Positions 9,057 to 17,396 of a stretch of DNA of 64,000 nucleotides are shown here, one piece after another. The first letter of the stretch is position 1. The number at the start of each line of letters is the position of its first letter. The stretch is from Rhizobium sp. CG5 (GTDB taxonomy: Bacteria > Pseudomonadota > Alphaproteobacteria > Rhizobiales > Rhizobiaceae): positions 248,001-312,000 of the forward strand of contig NZ_JABAEF010000005.1 of the NCBI RefSeq assembly GCF_023701945.1, written 5' to 3'. A model generated the notes under the pieces. The model saw only the letters and a list, made by a program, of their open reading frames with translations. It was not told the DNA's origin and made no database searches. A program made the position numbers and the translations under genes.

Positions 9057-9821
9057 TTAGAATAGCGACATCTGACCCGGCGGCTCCGAGCGCTTCTTTG
9101 GCGCCGCTTCCGGCAGGGCGGGTGCGACCGCAACCTGCACGTCGGGGCCGGTGTTCTTGACCTTGTTGACAAGGTCGGAGACCGGTATGGCGTCGAAAAA
9201 ATCCTCCGGCGCTGCGACCATCAGATCGGCCACATCGCGCGGCTCCTGGGTTTTGCAGTCGAGCCACCGCGAAAAATCCTCCGGCTTGATCACCACCGGC
9301 ATGCGATCATGGATCTGGCCGATCGTGCTGTTGGCGCCCGTCGTCAGGATCGCCCCGGTGTCGACCTCGCTGCCATCGGCCGAGGCCCAGGTTTCCATCA
9401 AGCCTGCAAAGGCGACGATCTTGCCGTGTTTCGGCCGGATCCAGTAGGCCTGCGATTTTTCGCCGCTCTCCTTGTCCGGCCTATGCCATTCATAAAAGCC
9501 AGAGGCCGGCACCAGTACGCGACGATGGCGCATGGCCGCCCTGAACGAGGCCTTGCCGATCGCCGTTTCGGCCCGAGCGTTGAGCAGCAGCGGGAAATCC
9601 TTCGGATCCTTGACCCAGGACGGCAGCAAGCCCCATCGGACCAGCATGGCGCGGCGATCGGGAAGATTGCTGCCGGGCAAGGGGCGTTCCGACGAGAGGA
9701 CCACGAGGATCGGCTGGGTCGGGGCAATATTGTAGCGCGCCGGAAAACCTTCCAGCTCGACAAGGTCGAAGAATTCCTGCACCTCTTCCGGTGTCGCCGT
9801 CAGGGAAAACCGTCCACACAT
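9057..9821 (-). CDS. SOS response-associated peptidase family protein (YedK/HMCES)
   Basis: 254 residues starting MCGRFSL. The cysteine at position 2, exposed after Met removal, is the residue that in this family forms a thiazolidine crosslink with abasic sites in single-stranded DNA. The ASGFYEW motif (catalytic Glu) and the downstream HDRMPVV motif (conserved His) are both present, so the active site looks complete. The frame extends upstream to 9914, but Cys2 dictates the ATG at 9821. The C-terminal tail is longer than in E. coli YedK, with a Pro/Lys-rich stretch before SLF. It shields replication-blocking abasic sites. Confidence 0.92.
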   Translation of the reverse strand: MCGRFSLTATPEEVQEFFDLVELEGFPARYNIAPTQPILVVLSSERPLPGSNLPDRRAMLVRWGLLPSWVKDPKDFPLLLNARAETAIGKASFRAAMRHRRVLVPASGFYEWHRPDKESGEKSQAYWIRPKHGKIVAFAGLMETWASADGSEVDTGAILTTGANSTIGQIHDRMPVVIKPEDFSRWLDCKTQEPRDVADLMVAAPEDFFDAIPVSDLVNKVKNTGPDVQVAVAPALPEAAPKKRSEPPGQMSLF

Positions 9822-9993
9822 AGGGTTTACATGGCAGTCGCCATGGGACGGGTCAAGATGCCGGTGCCGGCCAGCATGTCGCCTCTGATCCTGCCGATGG
9901 AAAAATGGAGGCAAGAATTTCCGTTTCGCTCCGCCCGTGCTCCATTTAAGATGCGGCGACGCATCCGTCGTGCAGAAGGACTAGCAGCGCACT

Positions 9994-10419
9994 ATGACAC
10001 GCCAGCCCACCCTTGCCTCTTCGGCCATCGTTGAGCGGCAAAGCCGTCTGCTTCTGATTCGCCGGCGCAATCCGCCGGCCGCCGACCTCTTCGCCTTTCC
10101 CGGCGGCAGGGCCGAGGCCGGCGAGACGCCCGCTGAAACGGCCTTGCGCGAACTGTTCGAAGAGACGGGACTTCGCGGCGCCAATCCGCGGCTGTTTGCC
10201 ACCTATGACCTGTTGCCGGAAAGCCGCGACGGCAGTGCTGCCCATCATTTTTTCCTGTCGGTGTTTCGGGTCGAGGCGGACGATGACATGATCGCTGAAG
10301 CCTCCAGCGACGCGGCCGAGGCGGGCTGGTATCTGCCGGAGGAAATCGCCGATCTGCCGGTGCCGGAAAGCGTGCTCGACTGCGTGCGCAGGCTGGTGGC
10401 GGCGGACAAAGGGGAGTAA
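9994..10419 (+). CDS. Nudix hydrolase
   Basis: 141 residues with a full Nudix box (GGRAEAGETPAETALREL followed by FEETGL, about residues 36-59), which binds Mg2+ and hydrolyses nucleoside diphosphates linked to another group. The fold is small and cytosolic with no extra domain. The substrate cannot be deduced; house-cleaning of oxidised or non-canonical nucleotides is typical for such short members. It is followed by a separate exported protein gene 63 bp downstream. Confidence 0.88.
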   Translation: MTRQPTLASSAIVERQSRLLLIRRRNPPAADLFAFPGGRAEAGETPAETALRELFEETGLRGANPRLFATYDLLPESRDGSAAHHFFLSVFRVEADDDMIAEASSDAAEAGWYLPEEIADLPVPESVLDCVRRLVAADKGE

Positions 10420-10482
10420 GAGCAGGAGAGGTTTGGCCCGTTCGGGCCGACGCGCGCCCGCATCCAGCCCAAGAAGATCATC

Positions 10483-10899
10483 GTGACCCGCCCTCTCCTC
10501 TCTGCCCTGCTGCTCCTCATCCTGCTTCCGGCTGGCGCCGTCCAAGCACAGGGCGCTGTCGGCACGATGGAGACGGTGCCGTCTGCGGCGATGCCGGCGC
10601 CTTACGATGCCCAGCTCAGCAAGCTGTCCGAAGTGCTGGGCGCCGTGCACTATCTGCGCAATCTGTGCGCGGACGCACCCGAGCCGCAATGGCGCAAGGC
10701 AATGCAGGATCTGATCGCCGCCGAGACGGCGAACGAGCCGGCGCGGCAGGAGCAGTTCGTCGCCGCTTTCAATCGCGGCTACCGGGGTTTTGCCTCCGTG
10801 CACAGCACCTGTACTGCCTCGGCGCGCGAGGCAGGCGAGCGATACCGTAACGAAGGCGCAACACTGGTTACGGAAATTACGACCAGATTTGGAAATTAA
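10483..10899 (+). CDS. TIGR02301 family exported protein
   Basis: 138 residues from a GTG start. A clear signal peptide (about 1-23, hydrophobic core LLSALLLLILLPAG, cleavage near VQA-Q) precedes a helical domain with LSEVLGAVHYLRNLC, the motif I associate with alphaproteobacterial family TIGR02301 (DUF2385). The two conserved cysteines (in RNLC and HSTC) could form a disulfide in the periplasm. Function is unknown. No ATG precedes the signal peptide, so the GTG is accepted. Confidence 0.8.
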   Translation: MTRPLLSALLLLILLPAGAVQAQGAVGTMETVPSAAMPAPYDAQLSKLSEVLGAVHYLRNLCADAPEPQWRKAMQDLIAAETANEPARQEQFVAAFNRGYRGFASVHSTCTASAREAGERYRNEGATLVTEITTRFGN

Positions 10900-11001
10900 C
10901 CGTTAATTTACCTGTTTTGGCATGAGGCCGTGTCGTTTTGATAAAAGGCTGATAAAGTCGTTAACAAGTGAGTAAGAACTGGACGCTTGCGAGGAATGCA
11001 A

Positions 11002-11259
11002 ATGGAACCACGCCGCAACGACATCGACGACATGATCGTTCACGAGAAGATGCAAGCTGCCCTGGAATATCAAAACGAGGCCTGGGCCGACGGCATGGCC
11101 GACGGTATCGAGCCGGAAATCATTGCAGACGCCGCCATCGCGCTGGCGATGCGTGAGACCATTCGAATTCATGGCGAGGACGGCGCGGAGGCCATGCTGA
11201 ACTCGCTGCGGAGCCGCATGCTCGCCGGAGAATTTTCCCCAACGCGTAGCGTTCAGTAA
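11002..11259 (+). CDS. Small acidic hypothetical protein
   Basis: 85 residues, acidic and helical, without signal peptide or membrane segment (EPRRNDIDDM, then two Ala/Glu-rich helices). The ATG at 11002 sits six bases after GAGGA and is preferred over a TTG at 10987 or the ATG at 10996, which directly abuts that site. It is followed 20 bp later by an exported protein gene, so the two may be co-transcribed. I do not recognise the family; similar short proteins occur next to cell-envelope genes in rhizobia. Confidence 0.6.
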   Translation: MEPRRNDIDDMIVHEKMQAALEYQNEAWADGMADGIEPEIIADAAIALAMRETIRIHGEDGAEAMLNSLRSRMLAGEFSPTRSVQ

Positions 11260-11279
11260 TATTTAGAGGCATTTTGACG

Positions 11280-12053
11280 ATGCGGATCGTGGCTGGCGCT
11301 CACAGACGGTGGGCCGTTTCATCTGTTGTGCTTTTGGCAGCGCTTCTCAGTTCTACGGCGGGATATTCCGTTCGCCCGGCCTTTGCCCTCTCGGAGTTGA
11401 AGCCGCTGCCCGGCCAGACGAGCCAATCGCCGGCACCGGACCAGGCTCCGCCCGCTCCATCCGTCGATGAGACCACCGAGGACGGGTCGGATGCCTTGAT
11501 GGGCCTGCCGGAGCCGGCACCGCTGATCGACAACCAGCCGGCCGGGGCGCCAGCCGCCACGGCGGCGGACGAACCGCCGGCCGCACCGGTCGAGGTGATC
11601 TACGATATCGACAAGGCACCGGAGCCGGTCCGCAGGCTGCGCCAACTGATGGTCGAGGCGGCGGCCTCAGGAGACCTGGAACGGTTGCGTCCGCTGATGA
11701 ACCCCGGTCCCAACCAGACGCAGGTGGTGCTGGGCGATACCGACACCGACCCGATCACCCTGCTGAAAGGACTGTCGGGCGATCCCGATGGCCTCGAAGT
11801 GCTGGCCATCCTGCTTGATATCCTGTCGGCGGGTTTTGTCCGCGTCGATGCCGGCACGCCCGACGAGGTCTATGTCTGGCCCTATTTTGCGGAAAAACCG
11901 CTCGGCACGCTGACAGCGCCGGAAAAGGTCGAGCTGTTGCGGATCGTCACCGCCGGCGACTACGATAGCATGCTCGAATACGGCAATTACAATTTCTTCC
12001 GCGCCGGCATTTCGCCGGACGGCCAGTGGAAATTCTTCACGGCCGGCGACTGA
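11280..12053 (+). CDS. Hypothetical exported protein, rhizobial type
   Basis: 257 residues from the ATG at 11280 (AGAGG at 11265-11269; a TTG at 11274 is the alternative). A signal peptide ends near residue 38 (AFA). A Pro/Ala-rich linker follows (about 40-100), then a globular domain (about 105-257) with VRRLRQLMVEAAASGD and WPYFAEKPL, ending with PDGQWKFF. The layout suggests a periplasmic protein tethered through a flexible linker. The C-terminal domain resembles conserved unknown proteins of rhizobia; no catalytic motif was seen. Confidence 0.65.
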   Translation: MRIVAGAHRRWAVSSVVLLAALLSSTAGYSVRPAFALSELKPLPGQTSQSPAPDQAPPAPSVDETTEDGSDALMGLPEPAPLIDNQPAGAPAATAADEPPAAPVEVIYDIDKAPEPVRRLRQLMVEAAASGDLERLRPLMNPGPNQTQVVLGDTDTDPITLLKGLSGDPDGLEVLAILLDILSAGFVRVDAGTPDEVYVWPYFAEKPLGTLTAPEKVELLRIVTAGDYDSMLEYGNYNFFRAGISPDGQWKFFTAGD

Positions 12054-12117
12054 CGGCCTTGCCGCGTGGTCTGCGACCTTCTACTTCTTCGGCTTCAACA
12101 ACCGGGATGAACAGACC

Positions 12118-12957
12118 ATGCCATCAGCATTCCTGCCAGATCGCGCGCTGATCCGCGTCACCGGCGCCGACGCCGAACACTTCCTGCAAAACCTGGTGAC
12201 GACGGATCTGTCCGCGGTCGGGCGGCACGAAGCCTGGCCGGGCGCGCTTTTGACGCCGCAGGGCAAGATCCTGTTCGATTTCCTCATCTGGCGCGATGAC
12301 GCAGCCTTCCTCATCGAGACGGTGGAAGCCGTTCAAGAGGCGCTGATCCGACGGCTCACCTTGTATAAATTGCGGGCGGCGGTGGAGATTTCCGTGGCAG
12401 GAGCGGCCGGGATGACCGTATTCTGGGGCGAGGATGCGGCGGCCGACGATATCCGCGACATGCGGTTTGCCGCGGCCGGCGTGACCCTGCTGCGTCGGGC
12501 GGGTCAGCACAGCGATGGCGCTGCAGCCGCCTATCATGCCTTGCGCATTCTGAACGGCATCGTCGAATCGGGCCTGGACTTCGAGTTGCAGGACGCCTTT
12601 CCGCATGACGTGCTGCTGGACCTCAATCGCGGCGTCTCCTTCAAGAAGGGCTGTTATGTCGGCCAGGAGGTGGTGTCGCGCATGCAGCATCGCGGCACGG
12701 CAAGGCGGCGGGTGGTAATCGTCTCATCCGCAGAACCGTTGCCTGAAACCGGAACAGTGATCACCGCGGGCGGCAAGCCGCTCGGTCAGCTTGGCACGGT
12801 TGCCGGCAGCCGGGGTCTCGCCATCGTGCGCACCGATCGGGTGGGCGATGCGCTTGCAACGGGGACGGACATCCTGACGGGCGACACGGCCGTTTCCTTG
12901 GTCCTGCCGGCCTGGAGCGGCTTGTCCTTCCCGACCACGGCGAGCGAAGAGGCTTAA
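12118..12957 (+). CDS. ygfZ: YgfZ/GcvT-type folate-binding protein (Fe-S cluster repair)
   Basis: 279 residues related to the T-protein of glycine cleavage. The YgfZ hallmark KGCYVGQE (about residues 179-186) with its conserved cysteine is present. In E. coli the family uses tetrahydrofolate to maintain certain Fe-S enzymes, including the tRNA methylthiotransferase MiaB; the mitochondrial equivalent is IBA57. The start follows a spacer with no strong Shine-Dalgarno. The next gene begins three bases after its stop, so a short operon with the HD and phosphatase genes is likely. Confidence 0.88.
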   Translation: MPSAFLPDRALIRVTGADAEHFLQNLVTTDLSAVGRHEAWPGALLTPQGKILFDFLIWRDDAAFLIETVEAVQEALIRRLTLYKLRAAVEISVAGAAGMTVFWGEDAAADDIRDMRFAAAGVTLLRRAGQHSDGAAAAYHALRILNGIVESGLDFELQDAFPHDVLLDLNRGVSFKKGCYVGQEVVSRMQHRGTARRRVVIVSSAEPLPETGTVITAGGKPLGQLGTVAGSRGLAIVRTDRVGDALATGTDILTGDTAVSLVLPAWSGLSFPTTASEEA

Positions 12958-12960
12958 GGG

Positions 12961-13593
12961 GTGACAGCCGCCAGCGAAACCATGGCGCGGGCCTGGCAGC
13001 GCATGCTGTCGGGTCGAAGGCTCGATCTGCTCGATCCCTCGCCGCTCGACGTGGAGATCGGCGACATTGCCCATGGTCTGGCCCGCGTGGCGCGCTGGAA
13101 CGGCCAGACTGCCGGCGATCATGCCTTCTCGGTGGCGCAGCACAGCCTGATGGTCGAGGAGATCTTCCGGCGCTGCAATCCGAAGGCCACGGCCAGTGAC
13201 CTGCAGATGGCGCTGCTGCACGATGCGCCGGAATATGTGATCGGCGACATGATTTCGCCGTTCAAGGCGGTGGTCGGCGGCGGTTACAAGGCGGTCGAGC
13301 AGCGTCTTGAGGCGGCCATCCACCTGCGCTTCGGCCTGCCGCCGCATCCGTCACGGGAGTTGAAAAGCCTGATCAAGAAGGCCGATTGCATCGCCGCCTA
13401 TTTCGAAGCGACGGTGCTGGCCGGATTCTCCGAAGCCGAAGCGCGAAAGTTCTTCGGCCAGCCGCGCGGCATTACGGTGGAGATGTTGACCATTGCCCCC
13501 CTTGCCGCGACGCAGGCCCAGGCGCTGTTTGCGAAACGTTTCGAGGCGATCGAGGCGGCACGGGCCGGCGCGACGGGGAAACCGGCACCATGA
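12961..13593 (+). CDS. HD-domain hydrolase, YfbR-like
   Basis: 210 residues from a GTG. It has the HD-fold metal ligands in order: GDHAFSVAQHS (first His), LLHDAPEYVIGD (the HD pair) and a later Asp in KKADCIAAYFE. This pattern matches YfbR-type 5'-deoxynucleotidases, which dephosphorylate dNMPs. The GTG lies three bases after the ygfZ stop codon and the 3' end overlaps the following ATG (ATGA), so translation of the three genes is probably coupled. The substrate is inferred by family only. Confidence 0.82.
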   Translation: MTAASETMARAWQRMLSGRRLDLLDPSPLDVEIGDIAHGLARVARWNGQTAGDHAFSVAQHSLMVEEIFRRCNPKATASDLQMALLHDAPEYVIGDMISPFKAVVGGGYKAVEQRLEAAIHLRFGLPPHPSRELKSLIKKADCIAAYFEATVLAGFSEAEARKFFGQPRGITVEMLTIAPLAATQAQALFAKRFEAIEAARAGATGKPAP

Positions 13594-14120
13594 GCGCCAT
13601 CGTCGTTTCGCCGCTGTCGCGCATCGCGGAAATGGCGGTGCGCCACAAGGCGCGGGAGATGATCAGCCTTCTTGCCGAAAAGCAGGATTTTCATCGGCCG
13701 GCGGTCATCGATGCCACGCGCCATCTGAAACTCGGCATGAACGACATCACCTTTGCCGGTACCGGCGACCTGATCGCGCCGCAGGAAAGCCATGTGCTGC
13801 AGATCATCGATTTTGCGCGGACCTGGGATCCGTCGTCGCCGCTGCTGATCCATTGCTGGATGGGCGTGTCGCGATCGCCGGCCGCCGCCCTGATCGCCGC
13901 ACTCGCCGTCAACCCGCAGCAGGATGATCTCGATCTTGCCGAGCGCCTGCGGCTCTTCTCGCCGTTTGCGACGCCCAATGCGCGCCTGGTGGAGATCGCC
14001 GATTCTGTTCTTAATCGCCAGGGCAATCTTGTCCGGGCGGTGCGCCGGATCGGCCGGGGCCGCGACGCCGATGGCAATGCGCCGTTTGTCCTGCCGCTGG
14101 CTTTGCCGACGGAGAGTTAA
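13590..14120 (+). CDS. Tyrosine phosphatase-like protein
   Basis: 176 residues. The catalytic P-loop CX5R appears as HCWMGVSRS (about residues 87-95), so a dual-specificity or tyrosine phosphatase fold is expected. Its ATG overlaps the stop of the HD hydrolase gene by four bases. The family is widespread in rhizobia as 'tyrosine phosphatase family protein' without an assigned substrate. There is no signal peptide, so a cytosolic role is likely. Confidence 0.8.
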   Translation: MSAIVVSPLSRIAEMAVRHKAREMISLLAEKQDFHRPAVIDATRHLKLGMNDITFAGTGDLIAPQESHVLQIIDFARTWDPSSPLLIHCWMGVSRSPAAALIAALAVNPQQDDLDLAERLRLFSPFATPNARLVEIADSVLNRQGNLVRAVRRIGRGRDADGNAPFVLPLALPTES

Positions 14121-14201
14121 GCCCACCCTGCGCCAGGTCACGAAAAAGCCGGGGAAGATATCATATCCTCTCCCGGCCGGTTCAAACATGGTCTGTAGAG
14201 G

Positions 14202-14789
14202 TCAGACGGCCTCTGTTTCAGTCTCGGTCGCCTCGGTACCACTGGCCAGTTCGCGATAGGCGTCGATCACGGACTTCATTTCCGCCAGAACATCTTCGAT
14301 GCTCATGGTCTCGCTGTCGGAGCCTTCCTCACCGGTGGAGCTCATCTCCATCATCATCGGTGGTGGCGGCGGGGCCATGTCTTCCTGGGCTTCGGTAAGC
14401 TGGGCCTCGGTCAAGGAACCGGTTCCCTCTTCATCGAAGGATGCGAACAGCGACGCGGCATCTTCCTCGCTCACTTCTTCAGGACGGGCGGCAACGAATT
14501 CGGCTTCGGTTACCTTGCCGTCTTCATCTGTGTCCATGCTGGTAAACATGTCTTCTTCGGACGACGACGTCATGTCGCCACGGTTGAGCATCATGGCGAC
14601 CATGTCGCCGGTCAGCTGCGAGGCAACGCTGGAGGCAGCGTTCTCGCTCTCGACAGTCGGATCCTGGGTACGCGTGTTACTGTTACCGGCTTCCTGTTCC
14701 TCGGCACTGACGACGCCGTCGCCATTGGTATCGAGAGTTGAAATAGAAGTCGTGTATGTCGTCGGCAATGCGGATGAAATGCTGGTCAT
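14202..14789 (-). CDS. EF-hand calcium-binding protein, highly acidic
   Basis: 195 residues, very acidic and rich in Ser, Thr and Glu. Three EF-hand loops can be seen: DTNGDGVVSAEE (about 20-31), DTDEDGKVTEAE (about 90-101) and a weaker FDEEGTGSLTEAQ (about 117-129). A run of Pro and Met (PPPPPMM) separates the EF-hands from an acidic tail. No signal peptide is evident; an N-terminus rich in Ser/Thr without a hydrophobic core suggests cytosolic location or a non-classical export route. Calcium buffering or sensing is a reasonable guess. The upstream region has an inverted repeat at 14865-14894. Confidence 0.8.
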   Translation of the reverse strand: MTSISSALPTTYTTSISTLDTNGDGVVSAEEQEAGNSNTRTQDPTVESENAASSVASQLTGDMVAMMLNRGDMTSSSEEDMFTSMDTDEDGKVTEAEFVAARPEEVSEEDAASLFASFDEEGTGSLTEAQLTEAQEDMAPPPPPMMMEMSSTGEEGSDSETMSIEDVLAEMKSVIDAYRELASGTEATETETEAV

Positions 14790-14864
14790 GAATACCCCCT
14801 GTTAAAATTCGCGTCATTGGAAATGGGCGGATTTTCGGTACGCAGAACAAGACCTCAAAACGTA

Positions 14865-14894
14865 ATTAAGGCAATTAAGGTGATTTGCCTTAAT
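14865..14894. promoter_or_regulatory. AT-rich inverted repeat upstream of the EF-hand gene
   Basis: A perfect 10-bp inverted repeat (ATTAAGGCAA at 14865-14874, TTGCCTTAAT at 14885-14894) with a further direct ATTAAGG copy in the spacer. It lies 75-105 bp upstream of the EF-hand start in the 311-bp gap between divergent genes. It could be an operator for the EF-hand gene, the HD gene, or both; no regulator is identified. The rest of the gap (14790-15100) shows no further gene. Confidence 0.4.
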
Positions 14895-15100
14895 CGTCAA
14901 AATTAATTGTTGTAGACAATAACTAACACTTGCGGTCACTGCAGCCTCAAGGTGCAATCACCGTTACGATTCGGGGCAAGCCAATGACGCCTCCCGCCCG
15001 TTGACATCCGTTCTCCGTCGCACGTTTCCGATTTCGGCTTGAACCGATCGCAACGTCGTTTAGATCGGAACGGTGGCTCCCGAATCGAAAGACGCTGACG

Positions 15101-15754
15101 ATGGACATTCCTGCCGAGGCTGCTGCCTTTTCGGCGCATCCTGATCTCGCCCAGCAATTGCTGCCGCATGCCGCCGACAGCAATGACGGTTCGCACGATG
15201 TCGCGCATCTGCTGCGGGTCTACAAGAATGCCATGCGGATCTTTGAGCATGAGGGCGGTGACGGCACGGTGCTGGCGGCCGCGGTGCTGCTGCATGATTG
15301 CGTCGCCGTGGAGAAGACGTCGCCGCTGCGCGGGCAAGCGTCAAGGCTGGCGGCCGAAAAGGCGCGCGGCATTCTTGGGCCGCTCGGCTGGACGCCTGCT
15401 GCTATCGACCAGGTGGCCCATGCCATCCATACCCATAGTTTCTCGGCCAATATAGCGCCGGAAACGCTCGAAGCGAAGATCCTGCAGGATGCCGACCGGC
15501 TTGACGCGATCGGCATGATGGGGGCGGCGCGCTGCTTCTATAGTGCCGGCCGCATGGGCTCGGCGCTCTACGATCCTGCCGATCCGCTGGCCACCCACAG
15601 GCCGCTCGACGACAAGCACTATGCCATTGACCATTTCGCGGCAAAACTGTTCAAACTGGCCGATGGCTTCCAGACGGCGGCCGGGCGGGCGCTGGCACGC
15701 GAACGCCACGAGCGGCTGAAACAGGTTTTTGCCCTTTTCATCGACGAAATCTGA
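15101..15754 (+). CDS. HD-domain phosphohydrolase, YedJ-like
   Basis: 217 residues. Metal ligands of the HD fold are visible: SHDVAHLLRV, VLLHDCVAVEK and ILQDADRLDAIG; the last is typical of the YedJ-like subgroup, with the following GAARCFYSAG. The family hydrolyses phosphate esters of undetermined nature. The next gene starts ten bases after its stop, so the two probably form one transcript. The start ATG is preceded by a weak ribosome binding site. Confidence 0.82.
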   Translation: MDIPAEAAAFSAHPDLAQQLLPHAADSNDGSHDVAHLLRVYKNAMRIFEHEGGDGTVLAAAVLLHDCVAVEKTSPLRGQASRLAAEKARGILGPLGWTPAAIDQVAHAIHTHSFSANIAPETLEAKILQDADRLDAIGMMGAARCFYSAGRMGSALYDPADPLATHRPLDDKHYAIDHFAAKLFKLADGFQTAAGRALARERHERLKQVFALFIDEI

Positions 15755-15764
15755 GGTCCGTCCC

Positions 15765-16613
15765 ATGCAGGTCAGCGAACTCCACGTCTATCCCCTGAAG
15801 AGCGCCCGCGGCATCGCCCTGACGTCATCCATGGTTGATGCCGAGGGCCTTGTCGGCGACCGTCGGATGATGGTCGTCGATGCCTCGGGGCATTTCGTGA
15901 CGCAGCGCGAGCTGCCGGCGCTGGCGATTCTGACCGTGGTGCCCGGTGCCGGAAAGGTGCAATTGTTGCTGGACGACGGCAGATCAGTGACGACGCCCCT
16001 GCCAGACCCCGATCGCCGCATGGATGTGGCGGTGTGGGGCGCGATCGTCAGCGCGGCTGTTTGCGACGAGGCCACCAATGCGACACTCTCCGGCTGGCTC
16101 GGCCGCGATCTGAAGCTCGTCCATTTCGACGCGCGGGCCCGGCGCACCGCCAGCGCAGACTGGGCCGGACCCGGCACGCCGGTGACCTTTGCCGATGGCT
16201 ATCAGGTGCTGATCACCACCACCGGCTCGCTGGCCGGTCTCAACGCCGATATGCAGGCCCATGGCGAGGCGGCGGTCGGCATGGACCGCTTCCGCCCGAA
16301 TATCGTCGTCGACTGCGACGAGCCCTGGGCCGACGACCGCTGGCAGGCCATATCGATCAACGGCATCCGCTTCGACTTCGTCAAACCCTGCGCACGCTGC
16401 ATCATGACCACCCAGGACCAGCGCACCGGCTCACGGGACATGGCGAGCCCGATGCCGGCCATGGGCCGCCTGCGCATGTCGGCCGACCGGCGGGTGCCGG
16501 GGCCGCTGTTCGGCTGGAACGCCACGCCCCGCGATCGGGGGCAGATCGCGGTTGGCGATGTCGTGACGGTGATCTCGGAACGGCCGGAAGGCTGGGCCAT
16601 CAAGCGGCGATAG
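15765..16613 (+). CDS. MOSC-domain protein with N-terminal beta-barrel (YcbX-like)
   Basis: 282 residues. The N-terminal MOSC_N beta-barrel (about 1-115, YPLKSARG) is followed by a MOSC domain (about 120-270) with the conserved cysteine in KPCARCIMTT. MOSC proteins bind the molybdenum cofactor and transfer sulfur or reduce N-hydroxylated compounds; E. coli YcbX has the same order but carries an extra ferredoxin domain, which is absent here. The ATG at 15765 is set by the family N-terminus; a longer frame to 15729 would overlap the HD gene. Confidence 0.87.
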   Translation: MQVSELHVYPLKSARGIALTSSMVDAEGLVGDRRMMVVDASGHFVTQRELPALAILTVVPGAGKVQLLLDDGRSVTTPLPDPDRRMDVAVWGAIVSAAVCDEATNATLSGWLGRDLKLVHFDARARRTASADWAGPGTPVTFADGYQVLITTTGSLAGLNADMQAHGEAAVGMDRFRPNIVVDCDEPWADDRWQAISINGIRFDFVKPCARCIMTTQDQRTGSRDMASPMPAMGRLRMSADRRVPGPLFGWNATPRDRGQIAVGDVVTVISERPEGWAIKRR

Positions 16614-16813
16614 AAACTGGAGGCGAATAGATCCGTATTTTGGGCGCCTTACTTGGCCCCACCATTTCTTACCCGATATTTCTTTTAGGTATTAAGTCTA
16701 TTTTTACGGATACACGCCAATTCTAGTGGGGCGATAGCAACCGTCATGATTGGACGGCGGGCGGTGTCCGTATCGTGTTGCACTTTATTTATTTGTTAAC
16801 CAGAGCCAGTTCC

Positions 16814-17317
16814 ATGACCAGTTTGATGCCCAAAGGCTCGGCTGTCGCCGCGCTCGATACCCTTCGTTTGATCGGCAGGAGCCTGGAGACGGCGCCATCG
16901 CGCATATCCAGCGGCAATCGTGCCGAAACCGCATCGGACAATGCCGCCTACTGGTCCACGACCGGTACGGAGCTTGAAGAGATGGTTTCTGTTGTTGACG
17001 CCATGCATCAATACACGATCGATATCGCTGCCGCCTTTGGTGCACTGAGTTCGCGAATCTCCCTGCAGACCGATTTCGTCGCCGACCTTCGCGACAGTAT
17101 CGATATCGGGGTCAGACGTCTGGTCGATACCGACATGACCGAGGAAGCGACCAAGCTGAAAGCCCTGCAGGCCCAGCAGCAGCTCGCCATCCAGTCCCTG
17201 TCGATTGCCAATTCCAATTCGCAGACCATTCTGTCGCTGTTCCAGTCATCCGCGCATGAAAAGCAAGGATCGATGCCTCCAGCTGATCGCACTGGTAGTA
17301 TCGATCAATTTAGCTGA
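16814..17317 (+). CDS. Miniature flagellin-like protein (orphan)
   Basis: 167 residues. The N-terminal half (about 8-52) matches the rhizobial flagellin D0/D1 pattern: SAVAALDTLRLI, SRISSGNRAETASDNAAYWS. The C-terminal part (about 100-142) matches the flagellin end: TDMTEEATKLKALQAQQQL and SIANSNSQTILSLF. The central D1-D3 region of a normal flagellin of about 300 or more residues is replaced by some 50 residues. After SLF, where flagellins normally stop, there is an extra 24-residue polar tail. No other flagellar gene is in the window. It could be a minor filament protein, a secreted decoy, or a decayed paralogue; the intact frame and conserved ends argue against recent decay. The start could also be GTG at 16775. 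Confidence 0.72.
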   Translation: MTSLMPKGSAVAALDTLRLIGRSLETAPSRISSGNRAETASDNAAYWSTTGTELEEMVSVVDAMHQYTIDIAAAFGALSSRISLQTDFVADLRDSIDIGVRRLVDTDMTEEATKLKALQAQQQLAIQSLSIANSNSQTILSLFQSSAHEKQGSMPPADRTGSIDQFS

Positions 17318-17396
17318 CCCTTCGTTCACGAAATGGCGCTTTTCCCTGGCGCGAGCCGGCCGTAATGTGGTGTCATCGAGAACAAGGACTGAACCC

